Shown: positions 27,731 to 39,713 of the stretch, in pieces | Layout: each line of letters starts with the position of its first letter | Position numbering within the stretch: position 1 is the first letter of the stretch | NCBI GenBank assembly: GCA_003153775.1 | Contig: PMBI01000059.1 | Span: 64,647-128,646, forward strand | DNA from: Syntrophaceae bacterium | Lineage (GTDB): Bacteria > Desulfobacterota > Syntrophia > Syntrophales > UBA2185 | Length of the DNA stretch: 64,000 bases | Direction: 5' to 3' | The notes under the pieces: model-generated | Told to the model about the DNA's origin: nothing | Databases searched by the model: none | The model's input: only the letters and a program-made list of their open reading frames with translations | Made by a program: the position numbers and the translations under genes

Positions 27731-28687
27731 TTGTCGGGAGAGCTCGTGGACAACTTTCTGGGGCATACGATTAGAAGATTCCTTTTACGCACGCTATTCC
27801 CCGCTGAATCTCGCGTATTCGAAGAGGCCATCATGATCGGGAAGCCGGAAGATCTCTTGAAAGGCTTTGTGCAGTTGTCTTCTCTGCCTGTTATATACAC
27901 CAAGATCAATGAGGCAATTAATGACCCGCAATCCTCCATGAAGGATATCAGCGATATAATAAGCGATGATCCGGGGCTGACCTCGCGATTGCTGCAGCTT
28001 GTCAACAGCGCATTTTATGGGTTTCCGTCACGGGTGGAGACTGTTAGCCGTGCCCTCTTTATCGTGGGTACACGGCAGATACGCGATCTCGCGTTAGCGA
28101 CTTCGATCATGAACGTGTTCGAAGGGATACCAGAGGCTCTCGTCAGTATGGAATCGTTCTGGAGGCACAGTGTGGCCTGCGGGCTGGCTGCTAAAATACT
28201 TGCGACTTACAGACGCTGTGAAATGAATGTGGAGCGTTTTTTTGCGGCCGGCATCATTCATGACATAGGCAGACTCGTTATCTACAAGAAAATACCGGAG
28301 ACGGCACAGGCAATGATCCTGCGCTGCAAGAATCACGGGGAACCATTATTTTCAGTCGAAAGAGAAACCATAGGTTTTGACCATTCCGAATTGGGACGCC
28401 GGCTGATGCAATCCTGGAATCTGCCGCCGTCTCTCGAGGAAGTTGTGGCCTGTCATCATTCGCCGCAGGAGGCAAGACGATACCCTGTGGAGGCTGCTGT
28501 AATCCATGTAGCGGACATAATAGTCCATGCCATGGAGCTGGGCAACAGCGGAGAACAATATGTTCCACCCATGGACGAAAAGGCATGGCAGCTCATCGGC
28601 ATTCCCACAAGCGCTTTGTCGCCCACACTGGATCAATTGGAGCGGGAAGTCGGCGATGTCGTGCAGTCTCTCTTCGGTAAGGCCTGA
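27731..28687 (+). CDS. HDOD domain protein
   Basis: [61 protein letters not shown]; alternative in-frame ATG at 27833 is plausible. Confidence 0.88.
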   Translation: MSGELVDNFLGHTIRRFLLRTLFPAESRVFEEAIMIGKPEDLLKGFVQLSSLPVIYTKINEAINDPQSSMKDISDIISDDPGLTSRLLQLVNSAFYGFPSRVETVSRALFIVGTRQIRDLALATSIMNVFEGIPEALVSMESFWRHSVACGLAAKILATYRRCEMNVERFFAAGIIHDIGRLVIYKKIPETAQAMILRCKNHGEPLFSVERETIGFDHSELGRRLMQSWNLPPSLEEVVACHHSPQEARRYPVEAAVIHVADIIVHAMELGNSGEQYVPPMDEKAWQLIGIPTSALSPTLDQLEREVGDVVQSLFGKA

Positions 28688-28689
28688 CA

Positions 28690-30903
28690 ATGCGAAAGAC
28701 GGCAAAGAATAGAATGAGCCCTTCCGAATTGGGAGAACGGATAAGGCATCTCGAGGAAATAAATCGCTGGACGCTGGATGCCCTCGATATGGCCGTTTCC
28801 TTTGGAGACTTGCATAACAGCCGCAGTCCGCTCGACCAGGCACCAGCCATGATTTTCAGCGCCACGAGGGCGCATCTTGAACGTCTAATATCCTTTCAGC
28901 TACTCGCATTTTTTATGGTGGACGAGGCAAGCTCTGATTTTGTTCTCGTTGATTGTGAACCAGAGCTGGATGCGTCCATGATCAAGAAAGAGGTTGACTT
29001 CCAGATTACCGAGGGCGTTTTTTCCTGGGCGCTGTATCAAAACCGGGCTGTTACGGTTCCTGCAAAATACTTCAAGAAGACGGTGGTATTTCACGCCCTG
29101 GTTACACGATCACAGGTAGTAGGGATGGTGGTAGGGATTCTTGCGGATGATGAACTCGTAGTCAACAACGTATTGTCCAATCTTCTTACCATAATATTAT
29201 CCAATACGGCACGGGCTTTGGAGAACGCCGTCCTCTACAGGAAGATAAACGACACGAACAGGGAGCTTGAAAATATTGTCAGGCAACGTACGCAGGAATT
29301 GCAAAAGGCCCTGGAGACGGCAAATGTGTTGAATATTGCCAAGAGTCAATTTCTTGCGAACATGAGCCATGAGATCAGGACGCCAATGAATGGAATCATA
29401 GGCTTTGCGGGGTTGCTGCTCTCGACGGACTTGAATGAAGAACAGAGCAGCTATGTGGACGCTATCAGGAAAAGCGGCGATGCGCTAATGTTTCTGATCA
29501 ACGATATTTTGGATTTTTCAAAGATAGAAGCGGGTGAGTTGAAGCTGGAGTATATCGATTTCGATCCCGAAGATGTTGCCTACGATGTATGTGAACTCAT
29601 TCAGCCGAAGTATGGAAGCAAATCCATCGATTTTCTCTGCCGGATTGGCGACGATCTTCCTTCGAGCGTCAGGGGAGACCCCTATCGGTTTCGGCAGGTC
29701 TTATTGAATTTAGTTGATAACGCGGCAAAGTTTACCGAGACCGGTGAAATCGAACTTTTCCTTGGTGTGGAGGAAAGAAGAGATCACCAGGTGCAGATTC
29801 GATCGATGGTGAGGGATACAGGTATCGGTATTCCTGCAGACAAGCTACACACTATCTTTGATTCGTTCAGACAGGTTGATTGTTCATCTACCCGGAAGTA
29901 CGGAGGGTCCGGACTCGGCCTGTCCATATGCAAACAACTTTCGAAATTAATGAATGGCGATGTGTGGGCTGTAAGCGAGCAGCGTAAAGGTTCCCAATTT
30001 CATTTCACAGCCTGGCTCGATGAGCCTGTCAGTGAAAAGGTTAAAGATCATGTGTCTCTTGCCAGTAAGAAGATACTCATTGCCGGCAGGAACAGTACAA
30101 ATCTTGACATTCTCTCGAACATGGTTGCAACTTCCGGAATGCGCTTCATGACGATAGAAAAGGGGGAAAATATCTTGCCCGCCTTAAGCAATGCCCGTTG
30201 CAAAGACGATTTATTTGACGTCTGTATGCTGGATGTCAGACTCCCTGATATAAACATAAACACGATTATTGACATGATCCGGGCAGTGGAGGGCGGAGAT
30301 ATTCATATACTTGTTTTCGGTCCACTCAATTCGAGAGTTATGCTGGAGCGTCAAACATGGGCCGGCACTTCCTTCATTCATACCCCGATCAGAAAGCGTA
30401 AGCTGATACAAGCTATAGAGGAAATGACAAATATCCATGAAGACAGGAAGAAGTGTAATATTATTATTAGTAACGAGCAAAACCATACTTTTCAACCTCT
30501 TGCATCAGCAGGCCTTCAGTTGAGGATTCTTCTTGCCGAAGATAATATAGTCAATCAGAATTTAGTGCGAATAATGTTGGGTAAAGCGGGACACCGCGTC
30601 GAACTTGCAAATAACGGTCGGGAGGCAATTGAAAAACTCATCAAGACGGATGATCCGTTTGACTTGATCTTCATGGATATTCAAATGCCCGTCATGGATG
30701 GTTTGGAAGCCACAAGAATCATCAGAAACAGAGGATATGGAGATATTCCCATAATAGCCTTGACGGCGAGTGCGATGGAGGAAGACCGCCTTAGCTGTCT
30801 GAAGGTCGGTATGGATGACTATCTTGCAAAACCGGTTCGGACTGATCTCGTAAAGGAGGTGATAGAGAGATGGGCTCCTCGAAGGAAGAATCAATCAGTG
30901 TAA
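28690..30903 (+). CDS. Hybrid histidine kinase with one degenerate and one canonical receiver domain
   Basis: [34 protein letters not shown]; pseudo-receiver [12 protein letters not shown]; canonical [13 protein letters not shown]...[12 protein letters not shown]...DDYLAKPV. Confidence 0.93.
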   Translation: MRKTAKNRMSPSELGERIRHLEEINRWTLDALDMAVSFGDLHNSRSPLDQAPAMIFSATRAHLERLISFQLLAFFMVDEASSDFVLVDCEPELDASMIKKEVDFQITEGVFSWALYQNRAVTVPAKYFKKTVVFHALVTRSQVVGMVVGILADDELVVNNVLSNLLTIILSNTARALENAVLYRKINDTNRELENIVRQRTQELQKALETANVLNIAKSQFLANMSHEIRTPMNGIIGFAGLLLSTDLNEEQSSYVDAIRKSGDALMFLINDILDFSKIEAGELKLEYIDFDPEDVAYDVCELIQPKYGSKSIDFLCRIGDDLPSSVRGDPYRFRQVLLNLVDNAAKFTETGEIELFLGVEERRDHQVQIRSMVRDTGIGIPADKLHTIFDSFRQVDCSSTRKYGGSGLGLSICKQLSKLMNGDVWAVSEQRKGSQFHFTAWLDEPVSEKVKDHVSLASKKILIAGRNSTNLDILSNMVATSGMRFMTIEKGENILPALSNARCKDDLFDVCMLDVRLPDININTIIDMIRAVEGGDIHILVFGPLNSRVMLERQTWAGTSFIHTPIRKRKLIQAIEEMTNIHEDRKKCNIIISNEQNHTFQPLASAGLQLRILLAEDNIVNQNLVRIMLGKAGHRVELANNGREAIEKLIKTDDPFDLIFMDIQMPVMDGLEATRIIRNRGYGDIPIIALTASAMEEDRLSCLKVGMDDYLAKPVRTDLVKEVIERWAPRRKNQSV

Positions 30904-31220
30904 GACAGATGGCAGAAAATGTCGGCCTGAAAGAAGAAGAATACGTACCGCTCTTAGTGCTTTTCATAGAAACAAGCATTTGTTATTTAAACGAACTCAA
31001 ATCAGACATACTTAAGGGAGATTCAAGAAAAGTTTATGAAACAATTCATTCGATAAGGGGCGCCGCCGAGAACCTTGGCATACCGGAAATGTCGGAAATC
31101 GCCAAAGTAATGGAGCTCAAGGCACGGAAGGATGTTCTCGATGGTGCAGAAGAAGCCAGAGAAACGCTGGTAGAAAAACTTGGATATTTAACGGAGGTCT
31201 CTCATTTGAGGTACAATTAA
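30870..31220 (+). CDS. Stand-alone HPt domain protein
   Basis: [21 protein letters not shown]; immediately downstream of the hybrid kinase. Confidence 0.8.
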   Translation: MGSSKEESISVRQMAENVGLKEEEYVPLLVLFIETSICYLNELKSDILKGDSRKVYETIHSIRGAAENLGIPEMSEIAKVMELKARKDVLDGAEEARETLVEKLGYLTEVSHLRYN

Positions 31221-31268
31221 TGCATACCAGATTGCAGTTATTGTGTACCAAACGGTGGGAAAATTATC

Positions 31269-33266
31269 TTGAGTGACAGCCAAGGAGGCTACAGCGTATC
31301 GATGGCAAGCCAGATTCTCGAAATACCCAATAAGAGTTTAAATAGAGAGAAAAAAGTGTTGGTTGTAGACAACAATCCCGTAATGTTGAGCTTTATGAAT
31401 AACTTACTTGTGAGTCACGGGTATCAGGTATCGACTGCAGAAGACGGGCTGGCTGTACTGAAGATTCTGGAAACCGAGAGACCGGACGTCATCGTTACGG
31501 ACCTCATCATGCCGAATATCAGCGGTGAGAAGTTATGCCGGACGATACGAAAAATGCCGCATTTGAAAGACGTCTACGTCATTATTTTGTCAGGTGTTGC
31601 GGCCGAGCATGAATCTGACCTGGCAGAACTCGGGGCTAATGTCTGTATCGCCAAGGGCTCCTTCAATAAAATGTCGGAGCGGATTATGGAAGCTCTGGAC
31701 AGATTGGATTCTTCTGCACCGCACGTATTCGCAAATGAAATTATAGGAATACACGATACTTCACCACGCGATATTGCTAAGGAATTACTATCTTTGAAGG
31801 GCCACTTGGAAGTTATTTTGTCGAGCATGTCGGACGGAATCTTTGAAATTACCGCAGAGGGAGACATTATCTACGCCAATCCGACCGCCACTTCCATTGT
31901 CGATTTGCCGGAGGAAATGCTCCTGGCCTCAAATGTCCTTCAGTTATTTCATGAAGGTGATCGGATGAAGGTTGATAAGCTCTTCAAGAGCGGGGAAAAG
32001 ACCGCCCCGAATGCAAACGGTTCCTCATATCGACTCGTAAATGGTAAAGACGTTTCCCTCAGCATCCTCCCGATCAAGGACGAAGAGAATAAGATAATCG
32101 TAATACTCAAAGACTTAAGCGATCGAAAGGTTCTTGAAGCCAGATTGAGACAGGCTCATAAGATCGAGGCCATAGGCACTTTAGCAGGCGGCATCGCCCA
32201 TGATTTCAATAATCTTCTTATGGGCATCCAAGGGTATGCATCCCTCATCCTCTTTGATATGAATACAAACCATCCCCATTACGAAAAGCTCAAGAGAATT
32301 GAAGATCACGTGAGAAGCGGCGCCGAGTTAACCAAGCAGCTTCTCGGGTTCGCACGTGGCGGACGGTATGAGGTCGCAGTCGCCGACCTGAACGAGATCG
32401 TCGAGAAAACTTCAACCATGTTTGGCAGGACAAAGAAGGAGATAACGATCCAGAGAAAGTTTGAGGAAAATCTCTGGACGGTTGAGGTTGACCGGGGGCA
32501 GATCGAGCAGGTCTTCCTGAATCTCTACGTGAATGCCTGGCAGGCTATGCCCGGAGGCGGGGATATATATCTGGAGACGTCCAATGCTACTATTAATAAA
32601 GGATATATGAAACCTTTTTATGTGAAACCAGGAAGGTATGTGAAGGTTTCTGTGACGGATACTGGCATCGGGATGGATGAGAAGACGAAGGAGAGGATAT
32701 TCGAGCCGTTTTTTACGACAAAGGAGATGGGCAGAGGCACGGGCCTCGGGCTCGCATCCGTTTATGGCATAATCAAAGGCCACAACGGTATAATAAATGT
32801 CTATAGTGAGAAGGGACACGGCGCGACATTCACCGTCTATCTTCCCGCTTCGGAGAAAGAGTTTGTGAAAGAGGCTCAGGTTTCCGCAGATGTGGTAAAG
32901 GGCGATGGGACGATCCTCCTTGTGGATGACGAAGAGATGATCGTGGAAGTGAGCCGCGAGCTGTTGGAAGTATTAGGATACCGTGTTCATGTGGCAAAAA
33001 ATGGCAGGGACGCCGTAGAAATATATAGAGAGAAGCAGCGCGAGATCGATGTGGTTATTCTGGATATGATTATGCCCGGTATGGGAGGCGGGGAGACATT
33101 CGATGCTCTTAAGTCGATAAACCCCGACGTCAGGGTGATCCTCTCGAGCGGGTACAGCATAAACGGCAAGGCAAAGGAAATCATGAAACGCGGCTGCAAG
33201 TCGTTCATACAGAAGCCTTTCCAGATGGGCGACTTATCCGACAAAATAAAAAAGGTCTTGGATTAG
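31269..33266 (+). CDS. REC-PAS-HisKA-HATPase-REC hybrid histidine kinase
   Basis: [10 protein letters not shown]...[64 protein letters not shown]...[12 protein letters not shown]. Confidence 0.94.
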   Translation: MSDSQGGYSVSMASQILEIPNKSLNREKKVLVVDNNPVMLSFMNNLLVSHGYQVSTAEDGLAVLKILETERPDVIVTDLIMPNISGEKLCRTIRKMPHLKDVYVIILSGVAAEHESDLAELGANVCIAKGSFNKMSERIMEALDRLDSSAPHVFANEIIGIHDTSPRDIAKELLSLKGHLEVILSSMSDGIFEITAEGDIIYANPTATSIVDLPEEMLLASNVLQLFHEGDRMKVDKLFKSGEKTAPNANGSSYRLVNGKDVSLSILPIKDEENKIIVILKDLSDRKVLEARLRQAHKIEAIGTLAGGIAHDFNNLLMGIQGYASLILFDMNTNHPHYEKLKRIEDHVRSGAELTKQLLGFARGGRYEVAVADLNEIVEKTSTMFGRTKKEITIQRKFEENLWTVEVDRGQIEQVFLNLYVNAWQAMPGGGDIYLETSNATINKGYMKPFYVKPGRYVKVSVTDTGIGMDEKTKERIFEPFFTTKEMGRGTGLGLASVYGIIKGHNGIINVYSEKGHGATFTVYLPASEKEFVKEAQVSADVVKGDGTILLVDDEEMIVEVSRELLEVLGYRVHVAKNGRDAVEIYREKQREIDVVILDMIMPGMGGGETFDALKSINPDVRVILSSGYSINGKAKEIMKRGCKSFIQKPFQMGDLSDKIKKVLD

Positions 33267-33583
33267 ACAATCATCAAGCTGCAATTCATCTCTAATTTTT
33301 CAATATATGTAGAGGTCTGCGTGCGTAGTTTATATTTGCTTTGCATAGCCTTGCCGGTCTCCCGTAAATAAGAAACTCAAAAAGAAACATCTGCAGAAAT
33401 CAACAGCCAAGAAGAATGAGACCCGTAACAATCGCTGATTGTTCAAAGCTCACGCATCTCTTGACCTCACCACGGAAGACAATAATAAAATAATTCTGCG
33501 AAAGGCTCTTGCCGGAAAAGTGATCGGACTGATCTTTCTGAATTAAAAATTTGTTGACTATAAATTGCCATTATATTAATTAT

Positions 33584-33599
33584 TTGAAGCTCTCCGCAG
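33584..33599. repeat. Half copy of the REP-like element
   Basis: TTGAAGCTCTCCGCAG is the exact reverse complement of CTGCGGAGAGCTTCAA at about 16258-16273. Confidence 0.6.
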
Positions 33600-33655
33600 T
33601 TGAGCACGGGTAATCATAGAGAGCCCGGAAGAAATATTCAGGATAATTATAGAGA

Positions 33656-34981
33656 TTGCAGAAAAATTTATTTATTTACACATTTGGCTGTCAGATGAAT
33701 GTCCACGATTCTGAAAAGATCGCGGCATTGATGGAAAAATCGGGATACGCAAGCGTGGACGATGTCGGGAAGGCCGACCTTATCATCATCAATACGTGCA
33801 GTATAAGAGAAAAGGCTGCGCAGAAAGTATACAGTCAACTCGGGAGGCTGAAAGAATTCAAGAAAAGGAAACCCAAACTCATCATCGGGGTGGGGGGGTG
33901 TCTCGCTCAACAGTGGGGGGTGAAGTTCATTGAAAGAGTTCCTCACCTCGATCTGGTTTTCGGAACGCACAACATCCACAGCCTCCCCGATTTGATAACG
34001 ACGGTTGAAAAGACGAGGGCGCCGGTAGTGCGCACGGATTTTCATGAAAGAGTGAAGTCGCTCGGCATTCTTGCGCCCATTCAAAATGGTAAAGTAACGG
34101 CCTATGTGACGATAATGCAGGGCTGCAATAATTTTTGTTCGTACTGCGTCGTTCCCCATTTGCGGGGGGAAGAGGAGAGCCGATCATTGCCGGAGATTGT
34201 AATGGAAGTGGAGGTGCTCGCCTCCCGCGGCGTTAAAGAGGTTACGCTCCTCGGGCAGAACGTCAATTCATACGGAAAGTCCATCGGTAACGGGCATGAC
34301 TTTGCCGATTTGCTGCACGAAATCGGATCTATCCGGGGTATCGAAAGGATAAGATTTACAACCTCGCACCCCAAGGATCTGTCCGACGGGCTGTTACGCT
34401 GTTTTTCAGAGCTTGATAAATTATGTGAACATATCCATCTGCCGGTGCAGACAGGATCTGACAGGGTCCTAAAAATGATGAACAGATGTTATACAAATGC
34501 CGATTATTGCGAGAGAGTGGATAAACTCAGGTCCATTTGCCCGGGCATCAGCATTACTTCGGACATCATCGTAGGATTTCCCGGTGAAGCGGAGGGGGAT
34601 TTTCAAGCAACAATTGACATGATGGGGAAAATCAGGTTTGATAATCTGTTCTCTTTCAAGTACTCCGAGCGCGATGGTACTGCCGCAGCAGATCTCGGGG
34701 ACAAGGTGAGCGAAAGCGTTAAGAATGACAGGCTCAGAATTGTCCAGGCTCTTCAAGAAAAGTATACCTTGGAAAGAAATGAGGCCATGATAGGGAATAA
34801 GGAGGAAATTCTTGTTGAGGAAATCAGCAGGAACTCAAAAGAAGATGTGGCAGGCAGGACACGCACCAATAAGATTGTGAACTTCAGAGGCGGCCTGGAA
34901 ATGATCGGCAAGACCGTGTCTGTTCTGATTACCGACGCGTATCAACATTCTCTGAGGGGGAGGTTGCCGAATGTTAATTAA
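33656..34981 (+). CDS. miaB: tRNA-2-methylthio-N6-dimethylallyladenosine synthase
   Basis: YTFGCQMNVHDSEKI; MQGCNNFCSYCVVPHLRGEEESR radical SAM motif; HLPVQTGSDRVLKMMNR. Confidence 0.96.
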   Translation: MQKNLFIYTFGCQMNVHDSEKIAALMEKSGYASVDDVGKADLIIINTCSIREKAAQKVYSQLGRLKEFKKRKPKLIIGVGGCLAQQWGVKFIERVPHLDLVFGTHNIHSLPDLITTVEKTRAPVVRTDFHERVKSLGILAPIQNGKVTAYVTIMQGCNNFCSYCVVPHLRGEEESRSLPEIVMEVEVLASRGVKEVTLLGQNVNSYGKSIGNGHDFADLLHEIGSIRGIERIRFTTSHPKDLSDGLLRCFSELDKLCEHIHLPVQTGSDRVLKMMNRCYTNADYCERVDKLRSICPGISITSDIIVGFPGEAEGDFQATIDMMGKIRFDNLFSFKYSERDGTAAADLGDKVSESVKNDRLRIVQALQEKYTLERNEAMIGNKEEILVEEISRNSKEDVAGRTRTNKIVNFRGGLEMIGKTVSVLITDAYQHSLRGRLPNVN

Positions 34982-35471
34982 GATGAAGGTTGCAGGATTA
35001 ACTATAGATCCGCTGACGAATACGCCTATTGTAATCTTAAAGGATATGGATGAGAAGAAAGCTATTCCGATATGGATAGGCCTTTTTGAGGCAAGCGCGA
35101 TTGCGACGGAACTCGAGAAGATTACATTTTCCAGGCCTATGACGCACGACCTCATTTACGAAATTCTGAAGGCCGTTGATATAGAGGTGATCCAGATTGA
35201 GATCCATGATCTCAGGAACAACACCTTTTTTGCCAATGTCCATTTGTTAAGAAGCGGCAAGACGATAGTCGTTGACTCCCGGCCGAGCGACGCCATTGCC
35301 CTTGCCTTGCGGGCCAATGCCCCCATATATGTGGATGAGAAGGTGATCGAAAAGTCGAGGAATGTTGACTTCGGCAAGAAGATAACGGACCTCGATACTT
35401 TAAAAGATGATAAATTGAAAGAATTTCTGGAGAATCTTTCTCCTGACGATTTTGGAAAATATAAGATGTGA
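34971..35471 (+). CDS. Bifunctional nuclease family (DUF151) protein
   Basis: VILKDMDEKKAIPIWIGLFEASAIATEL; VDSRPSDAIALALRANAPIYV. Confidence 0.93.
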   Translation: MLIKMKVAGLTIDPLTNTPIVILKDMDEKKAIPIWIGLFEASAIATELEKITFSRPMTHDLIYEILKAVDIEVIQIEIHDLRNNTFFANVHLLRSGKTIVVDSRPSDAIALALRANAPIYVDEKVIEKSRNVDFGKKITDLDTLKDDKLKEFLENLSPDDFGKYKM

Positions 35472-35639
35472 GGCCTTTGCGATATCCGGGAGTTAAGAAC
35501 ACTGATCAATATAATAGGCTGCAGGCTTACAGGATTTGTTTCCATCAATAAGTGACTGTAACAGTTTTTATGTTCGCCACGAGAGAGTACGGACGTGCTT
35601 GTATTTAAGAAATTTCGTGGCTCTTATTTTTTGAGGGAT

Positions 35640-36620
35640 ATGGAAAGAGAAATAGCAAATTTCGGCCTTCACATGGAGGTTGAGAGAAACCTTTCGCCGA
35701 ATACAAGAAAGAATTATATTTCCGATCTCAGGCAATTCAAGGCCTTTCTTGATGCCAACAACATCTCTGCGAAAATAGATGATACGGAAGGCATGATTGA
35801 CATTGACCACATGGTCATCAGGGCTTTCCTGGGATCTCTCTATCGTGAAAAGCTTAAGAAGGTAAGTATATCGAGGAAGGTGACCGCTCTCAGGACTTTT
35901 TTTAATTATCTTGAGCGCAAAGGAAAGATAAAGGTAAATCCTGGGCAGATGGTGCAGGGGCCGAAGATAGAAAAATACGTGCCTCAATTTTTGTCGGTTG
36001 AAGAGATGTTCAGCCTTCTCGGCTCGAAAATGCCGACGAGCGCCTCTGGCCTGAGAGACCGGGCCATTGTTGAGTTGTTCTATTCTTCGGGTATTCGCCT
36101 CTCTGAACTTGCCGGTTTAAACGGAAGTGATATCGATTACAGCCAGGGACTCATGAAGATCAGAGGGAAGGGAAAGAAAGAACGGATGGTCCCGGTTGGC
36201 GATAAGGCAGTTGCTGCCTTGAAAACATATCTTGAAAAAAGAAATGAAATTTCTCCGGGAAATATTAGAGATGGTTCGGATGAAGCGGTCTTCATCAACA
36301 CCGCGGGCGCAAGGCTTAGCACGAGGAGTGTGGCAAGGATTCTGGATAAGGTGGTCCTTGCGAGCGGATTGGGAAAAAAAGTGAGTCCCCACATGTTGAG
36401 ACACACCTTCGCCACGCATATGATGGAAGCAGGCGCTGACCTCAGGGCTATTCAGGAATTTCTCGGGCATGAGAGCCTTTCGACGACGCAAAAATACATG
36501 TCTGTCACCATAGGCAGGCTGCTTGAGGTTTACGACAAGGCCCATCCGAAAGCCGGAGGGGATAAGTCAGAAAAAGAGGGAGTACACGCACGAGAGAATG
36601 ATGCAACAGAGGCGAAGTGA
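35640..36620 (+). CDS. Site-specific tyrosine recombinase XerC/XerD
   Basis: [56 protein letters not shown]; in-frame ATG 35640 preferred over 35595. Confidence 0.92.
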   Translation: MEREIANFGLHMEVERNLSPNTRKNYISDLRQFKAFLDANNISAKIDDTEGMIDIDHMVIRAFLGSLYREKLKKVSISRKVTALRTFFNYLERKGKIKVNPGQMVQGPKIEKYVPQFLSVEEMFSLLGSKMPTSASGLRDRAIVELFYSSGIRLSELAGLNGSDIDYSQGLMKIRGKGKKERMVPVGDKAVAALKTYLEKRNEISPGNIRDGSDEAVFINTAGARLSTRSVARILDKVVLASGLGKKVSPHMLRHTFATHMMEAGADLRAIQEFLGHESLSTTQKYMSVTIGRLLEVYDKAHPKAGGDKSEKEGVHARENDATEAK

Positions 36621-36655
36621 TCAGGAAGAGTCTTCGCGGGAGGTCTAAAGCGCTC

Positions 36656-37234
36656 ATGAATATAAGAGGGACAACGATATTGGCCGTCAGGCATAATGGA
36701 AAAGTCACAGTCGCCGGTGATGGCCAGGTTACAGTTGATGTAACGATAATGAAACACGGCGCCAGAAAAGTCCGGAGACTCTACAATAATCAGGTCATTG
36801 TCGGTTTTGCAGGTGCGACGGCCGATGCCTTCACCCTCTTTGACCGCTTTGATCAGAAGCTTGAGCAGTATAAGGGCAATCTGTTGAGGGCGGCCGTTGA
36901 GCTCACGAAGGACTGGAGGACGGACAGGGTATTGAGGCATCTTGAGGCACTGATGATTGCCGTGAGCAAGGAGCACTTCCTGATCATCTCAGGAAACGGC
37001 GATGTCATCGAATCCGATGACGATGTAATGGCGATAGGGTCCGGAGGGCCTTACGCCCTCGCGGCGGCTCGCGCCCTTATCAGGTATTCAGGTTTGACGG
37101 CAACGGAGATTGCAAAAGAGGCCCTTAAAATAGCATCGGAAATCTGTATCTACACAAATGACAATATTACCGTTGAGGAGTTGGATGTTAATCAGAAGCC
37201 GGACGGCAGGAGCGACAGGAAATCGAAGCAATAA
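36656..37234 (+). CDS. hslV: ATP-dependent protease subunit HslV
   Basis: [36 protein letters not shown]. Confidence 0.95.
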   Translation: MNIRGTTILAVRHNGKVTVAGDGQVTVDVTIMKHGARKVRRLYNNQVIVGFAGATADAFTLFDRFDQKLEQYKGNLLRAAVELTKDWRTDRVLRHLEALMIAVSKEHFLIISGNGDVIESDDDVMAIGSGGPYALAAARALIRYSGLTATEIAKEALKIASEICIYTNDNITVEELDVNQKPDGRSDRKSKQ

Positions 37235-37345
37235 ATTGGTTAGATTAAGGCCGAAACTTTTATCGCAGTGACCATGATCTGCGGTGCGAGCTGTGCTTTG
37301 AATTTGTAAAGGAACTGTCATGGATGGGAAAAGGCAAAAACTATT

Positions 37346-38728
37346 ATGTCATCTAAGGAACTAACACCGCGAGAGATCGTGGAAAGGCTGGACAAGTACA
37401 TCATCGGTCAAGGCGAGGCCAAGAAGGCAGTAGCGATCGCGCTCAGAAACAGGTGGAGGCGCCAGAATGTAGCGAAGGAACTGGCGGAAGAAATATCTCC
37501 CAAGAACATCATCATGATCGGACCAACGGGAGTAGGCAAGACGGAGATCGCCCGGAGACTGGCGAAACTCGAGAACTCCCCTTTCCTGAAGGTGGAGGCA
37601 TCAAAGTTTACCGAGGTCGGTTACGTCGGCAGGGATGTGGAATCCATGGTTCGCGATCTCGTTGAACTGGCCGTGAACATGATTAAATCGGAAGAGCAGG
37701 AGAGTGTAAAGCCCAAGGCGGCTGAGCTGGCGGAGGAAAGGCTTCTCGATGTTTTGCTGCCGCCAAAGCCTGTGGAGAGGAAAGTGGAAGATCTTATTTC
37801 AGACCGACACCTGGAATTGCACGAAGCCGCAGAGCCCCAGCCCATAGATAATACCCGCGAGAAGATGCGCAGGCTTCTTCGGGAAGGGAAGCTTGACGGC
37901 CGTTTCGTGGAATTAGAGATATCGGAAACGAGAAGCGGACCGATGATAGAAGTCTTCACATCCTCCGGCATCGAGGATATGGGTTTGAACATCAAAGAGA
38001 TGTTCGGAAATATTTTTCCGCAGAAGAAAAAGAAGCGAAGGGTGAAAGTCCCCGAGGCGCTGCAAATATTGGAACAGGAAGAGGCCCAGAGACTGGTGGA
38101 CATGGACAAGGTTACGAGAACGGCCGTTGAAAGGGTTGAGCAATCGGGCATCATATTCCTCGATGAGATCGACAAGATCGTGGGCAGCGATTCAACGCAC
38201 GGTCCCGATGTCTCAAGGGAGGGCGTTCAAAGGGATCTGCTCCCCATTGTGGAAGGCTCCACCGTAAATACACGCTATGGAATGGTTAAGACGGACCACA
38301 TACTTTTTATCTCTGCGGGTGCATTCAGCTCCTCCAAGCCGTCCGACCTGATCCCCGAACTTCAGGGGCGGTTTCCCATAAGGGTCGAACTTGATTCCCT
38401 CGGGAAGGAGGAGTTCATCCGCATCCTGACGGAACCGCACAATGCCCTTATCAGGCAGTATATAGAAATGATGGCGACCGAAGAGGTGAAACTGTCATTC
38501 ACGGATGATGCAATCGCGGAGGTCGCCGAAGTGGCGGCGGTGGTGAACGAAAGAACGGAAAACATAGGGGCCAGGCGGCTCTATACCATTATGGAGACCC
38601 TCCTCGATGACATATCTTTCAATGCACCCGATATGGCGGGAAAGGAAGTAGTCATTGACGCCAGTTATGTGAAGGAGAAACTCGAGAACATCGTCGAGGA
38701 TGAAGACTTGAGCAGGTACATCCTTTAA
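37346..38728 (+). CDS. hslU: ATP-dependent protease ATPase subunit HslU
   Basis: [50 protein letters not shown]-terminal EDLSRYIL. Confidence 0.97.
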   Translation: MSSKELTPREIVERLDKYIIGQGEAKKAVAIALRNRWRRQNVAKELAEEISPKNIIMIGPTGVGKTEIARRLAKLENSPFLKVEASKFTEVGYVGRDVESMVRDLVELAVNMIKSEEQESVKPKAAELAEERLLDVLLPPKPVERKVEDLISDRHLELHEAAEPQPIDNTREKMRRLLREGKLDGRFVELEISETRSGPMIEVFTSSGIEDMGLNIKEMFGNIFPQKKKKRRVKVPEALQILEQEEAQRLVDMDKVTRTAVERVEQSGIIFLDEIDKIVGSDSTHGPDVSREGVQRDLLPIVEGSTVNTRYGMVKTDHILFISAGAFSSSKPSDLIPELQGRFPIRVELDSLGKEEFIRILTEPHNALIRQYIEMMATEEVKLSFTDDAIAEVAEVAAVVNERTENIGARRLYTIMETLLDDISFNAPDMAGKEVVIDASYVKEKLENIVEDEDLSRYIL

Positions 38729-38740
38729 CGGGGGATTAAT

Positions 38741-39631
38741 ATGGATACCATAGGGAAGTCCATCGAACGGGCCGAAATTCTTCTGGAGGCCCTTCCTTAT
38801 ATACGACGGTTTTATAACAAGACCGTCGTCATCAAGTACGGCGGCCATGCGATGGTCGATGCGGATCTGAAGAATCAGTTCGCCAAAGATGTGGTTATGA
38901 TGAAGTACATCGGCATCCATCCGGTGGTCGTTCACGGCGGCGGTCCGCAGATTGGCAGTTTCCTGAAAAAACTGGGTAAGGACTCCAAGTTTGTCCAGGG
39001 CATGCGGGTTACTGACGAAGAGACGATGGACATAGTAGAGATGGTCCTCGTGGGCAAGGTCAACAAGGAAATTGTCGGCCTCATTAATCAACACGGCGGC
39101 AAGGCCGTGGGGCTGAGCGGAAAGGACGGAGACCTGATCCGGGCGGAGAAATACTATTTGAGTGAAGAGAAGGCAAAGGATACGCCTCCGGAAATCATCG
39201 ACATCGGCCTCGTGGGGAAGGTCAAGAGCATCAATGCAGAGTTGATCGTTTCCCTTGAGAATAATGGTTTCATTCCCGTCATTGCCCCTACCGGCCTGGG
39301 AGACAACGGCGAGACATATAATATAAATGCGGATATCGTTGCCGGCGAAGTGGCGGCCGCGCTTCAGGCGGAGAAACTGGTTCTCTTGACTGATGTGGAA
39401 GGCGTCGTCAATGCGGCCGGGCATTTGGTCAACACCATGACGGACAGGGACGTTGTCAGCATGATAGATGCCGGGACGATAAGCGGGGGCATGTATCCCA
39501 AGGTTAAGTGCTGTCTCAAAGCGCTCAAAGGCGGTGTAAAGAAAACCCATATTGTGGACGGGCGCCTCAAGCATGCCGTGCTTCTCGAGATGTTTACGGA
39601 TAGAGGCATAGGAACGGAAATAGTTCTGTGA
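38741..39631 (+). CDS. argB: Acetylglutamate kinase
   Basis: [38 protein letters not shown]. Confidence 0.96.
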   Translation: MDTIGKSIERAEILLEALPYIRRFYNKTVVIKYGGHAMVDADLKNQFAKDVVMMKYIGIHPVVVHGGGPQIGSFLKKLGKDSKFVQGMRVTDEETMDIVEMVLVGKVNKEIVGLINQHGGKAVGLSGKDGDLIRAEKYYLSEEKAKDTPPEIIDIGLVGKVKSINAELIVSLENNGFIPVIAPTGLGDNGETYNINADIVAGEVAAALQAEKLVLLTDVEGVVNAAGHLVNTMTDRDVVSMIDAGTISGGMYPKVKCCLKALKGGVKKTHIVDGRLKHAVLLEMFTDRGIGTEIVL

Positions 39632-39713
39632 GAACTCTTTGAAATTGGCTTCGAAAATGCTCGGAGCCGGTTCTCGGCTCGGTAAAGTATTTCATGAGTA
39701 AGGTGGTTGATAT

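Noticed and set aside
35640-36620. Tyrosine recombinase as a mobile-element integrase
   Set aside because: Sits directly before hslVU, the classical xerC position, and has XerC/D-like length and motifs.
38495-39574. 359-aa minus-strand ORF
   Set aside because: Antisense to hslU end/argB; no recognisable domain; His-rich shadow composition.
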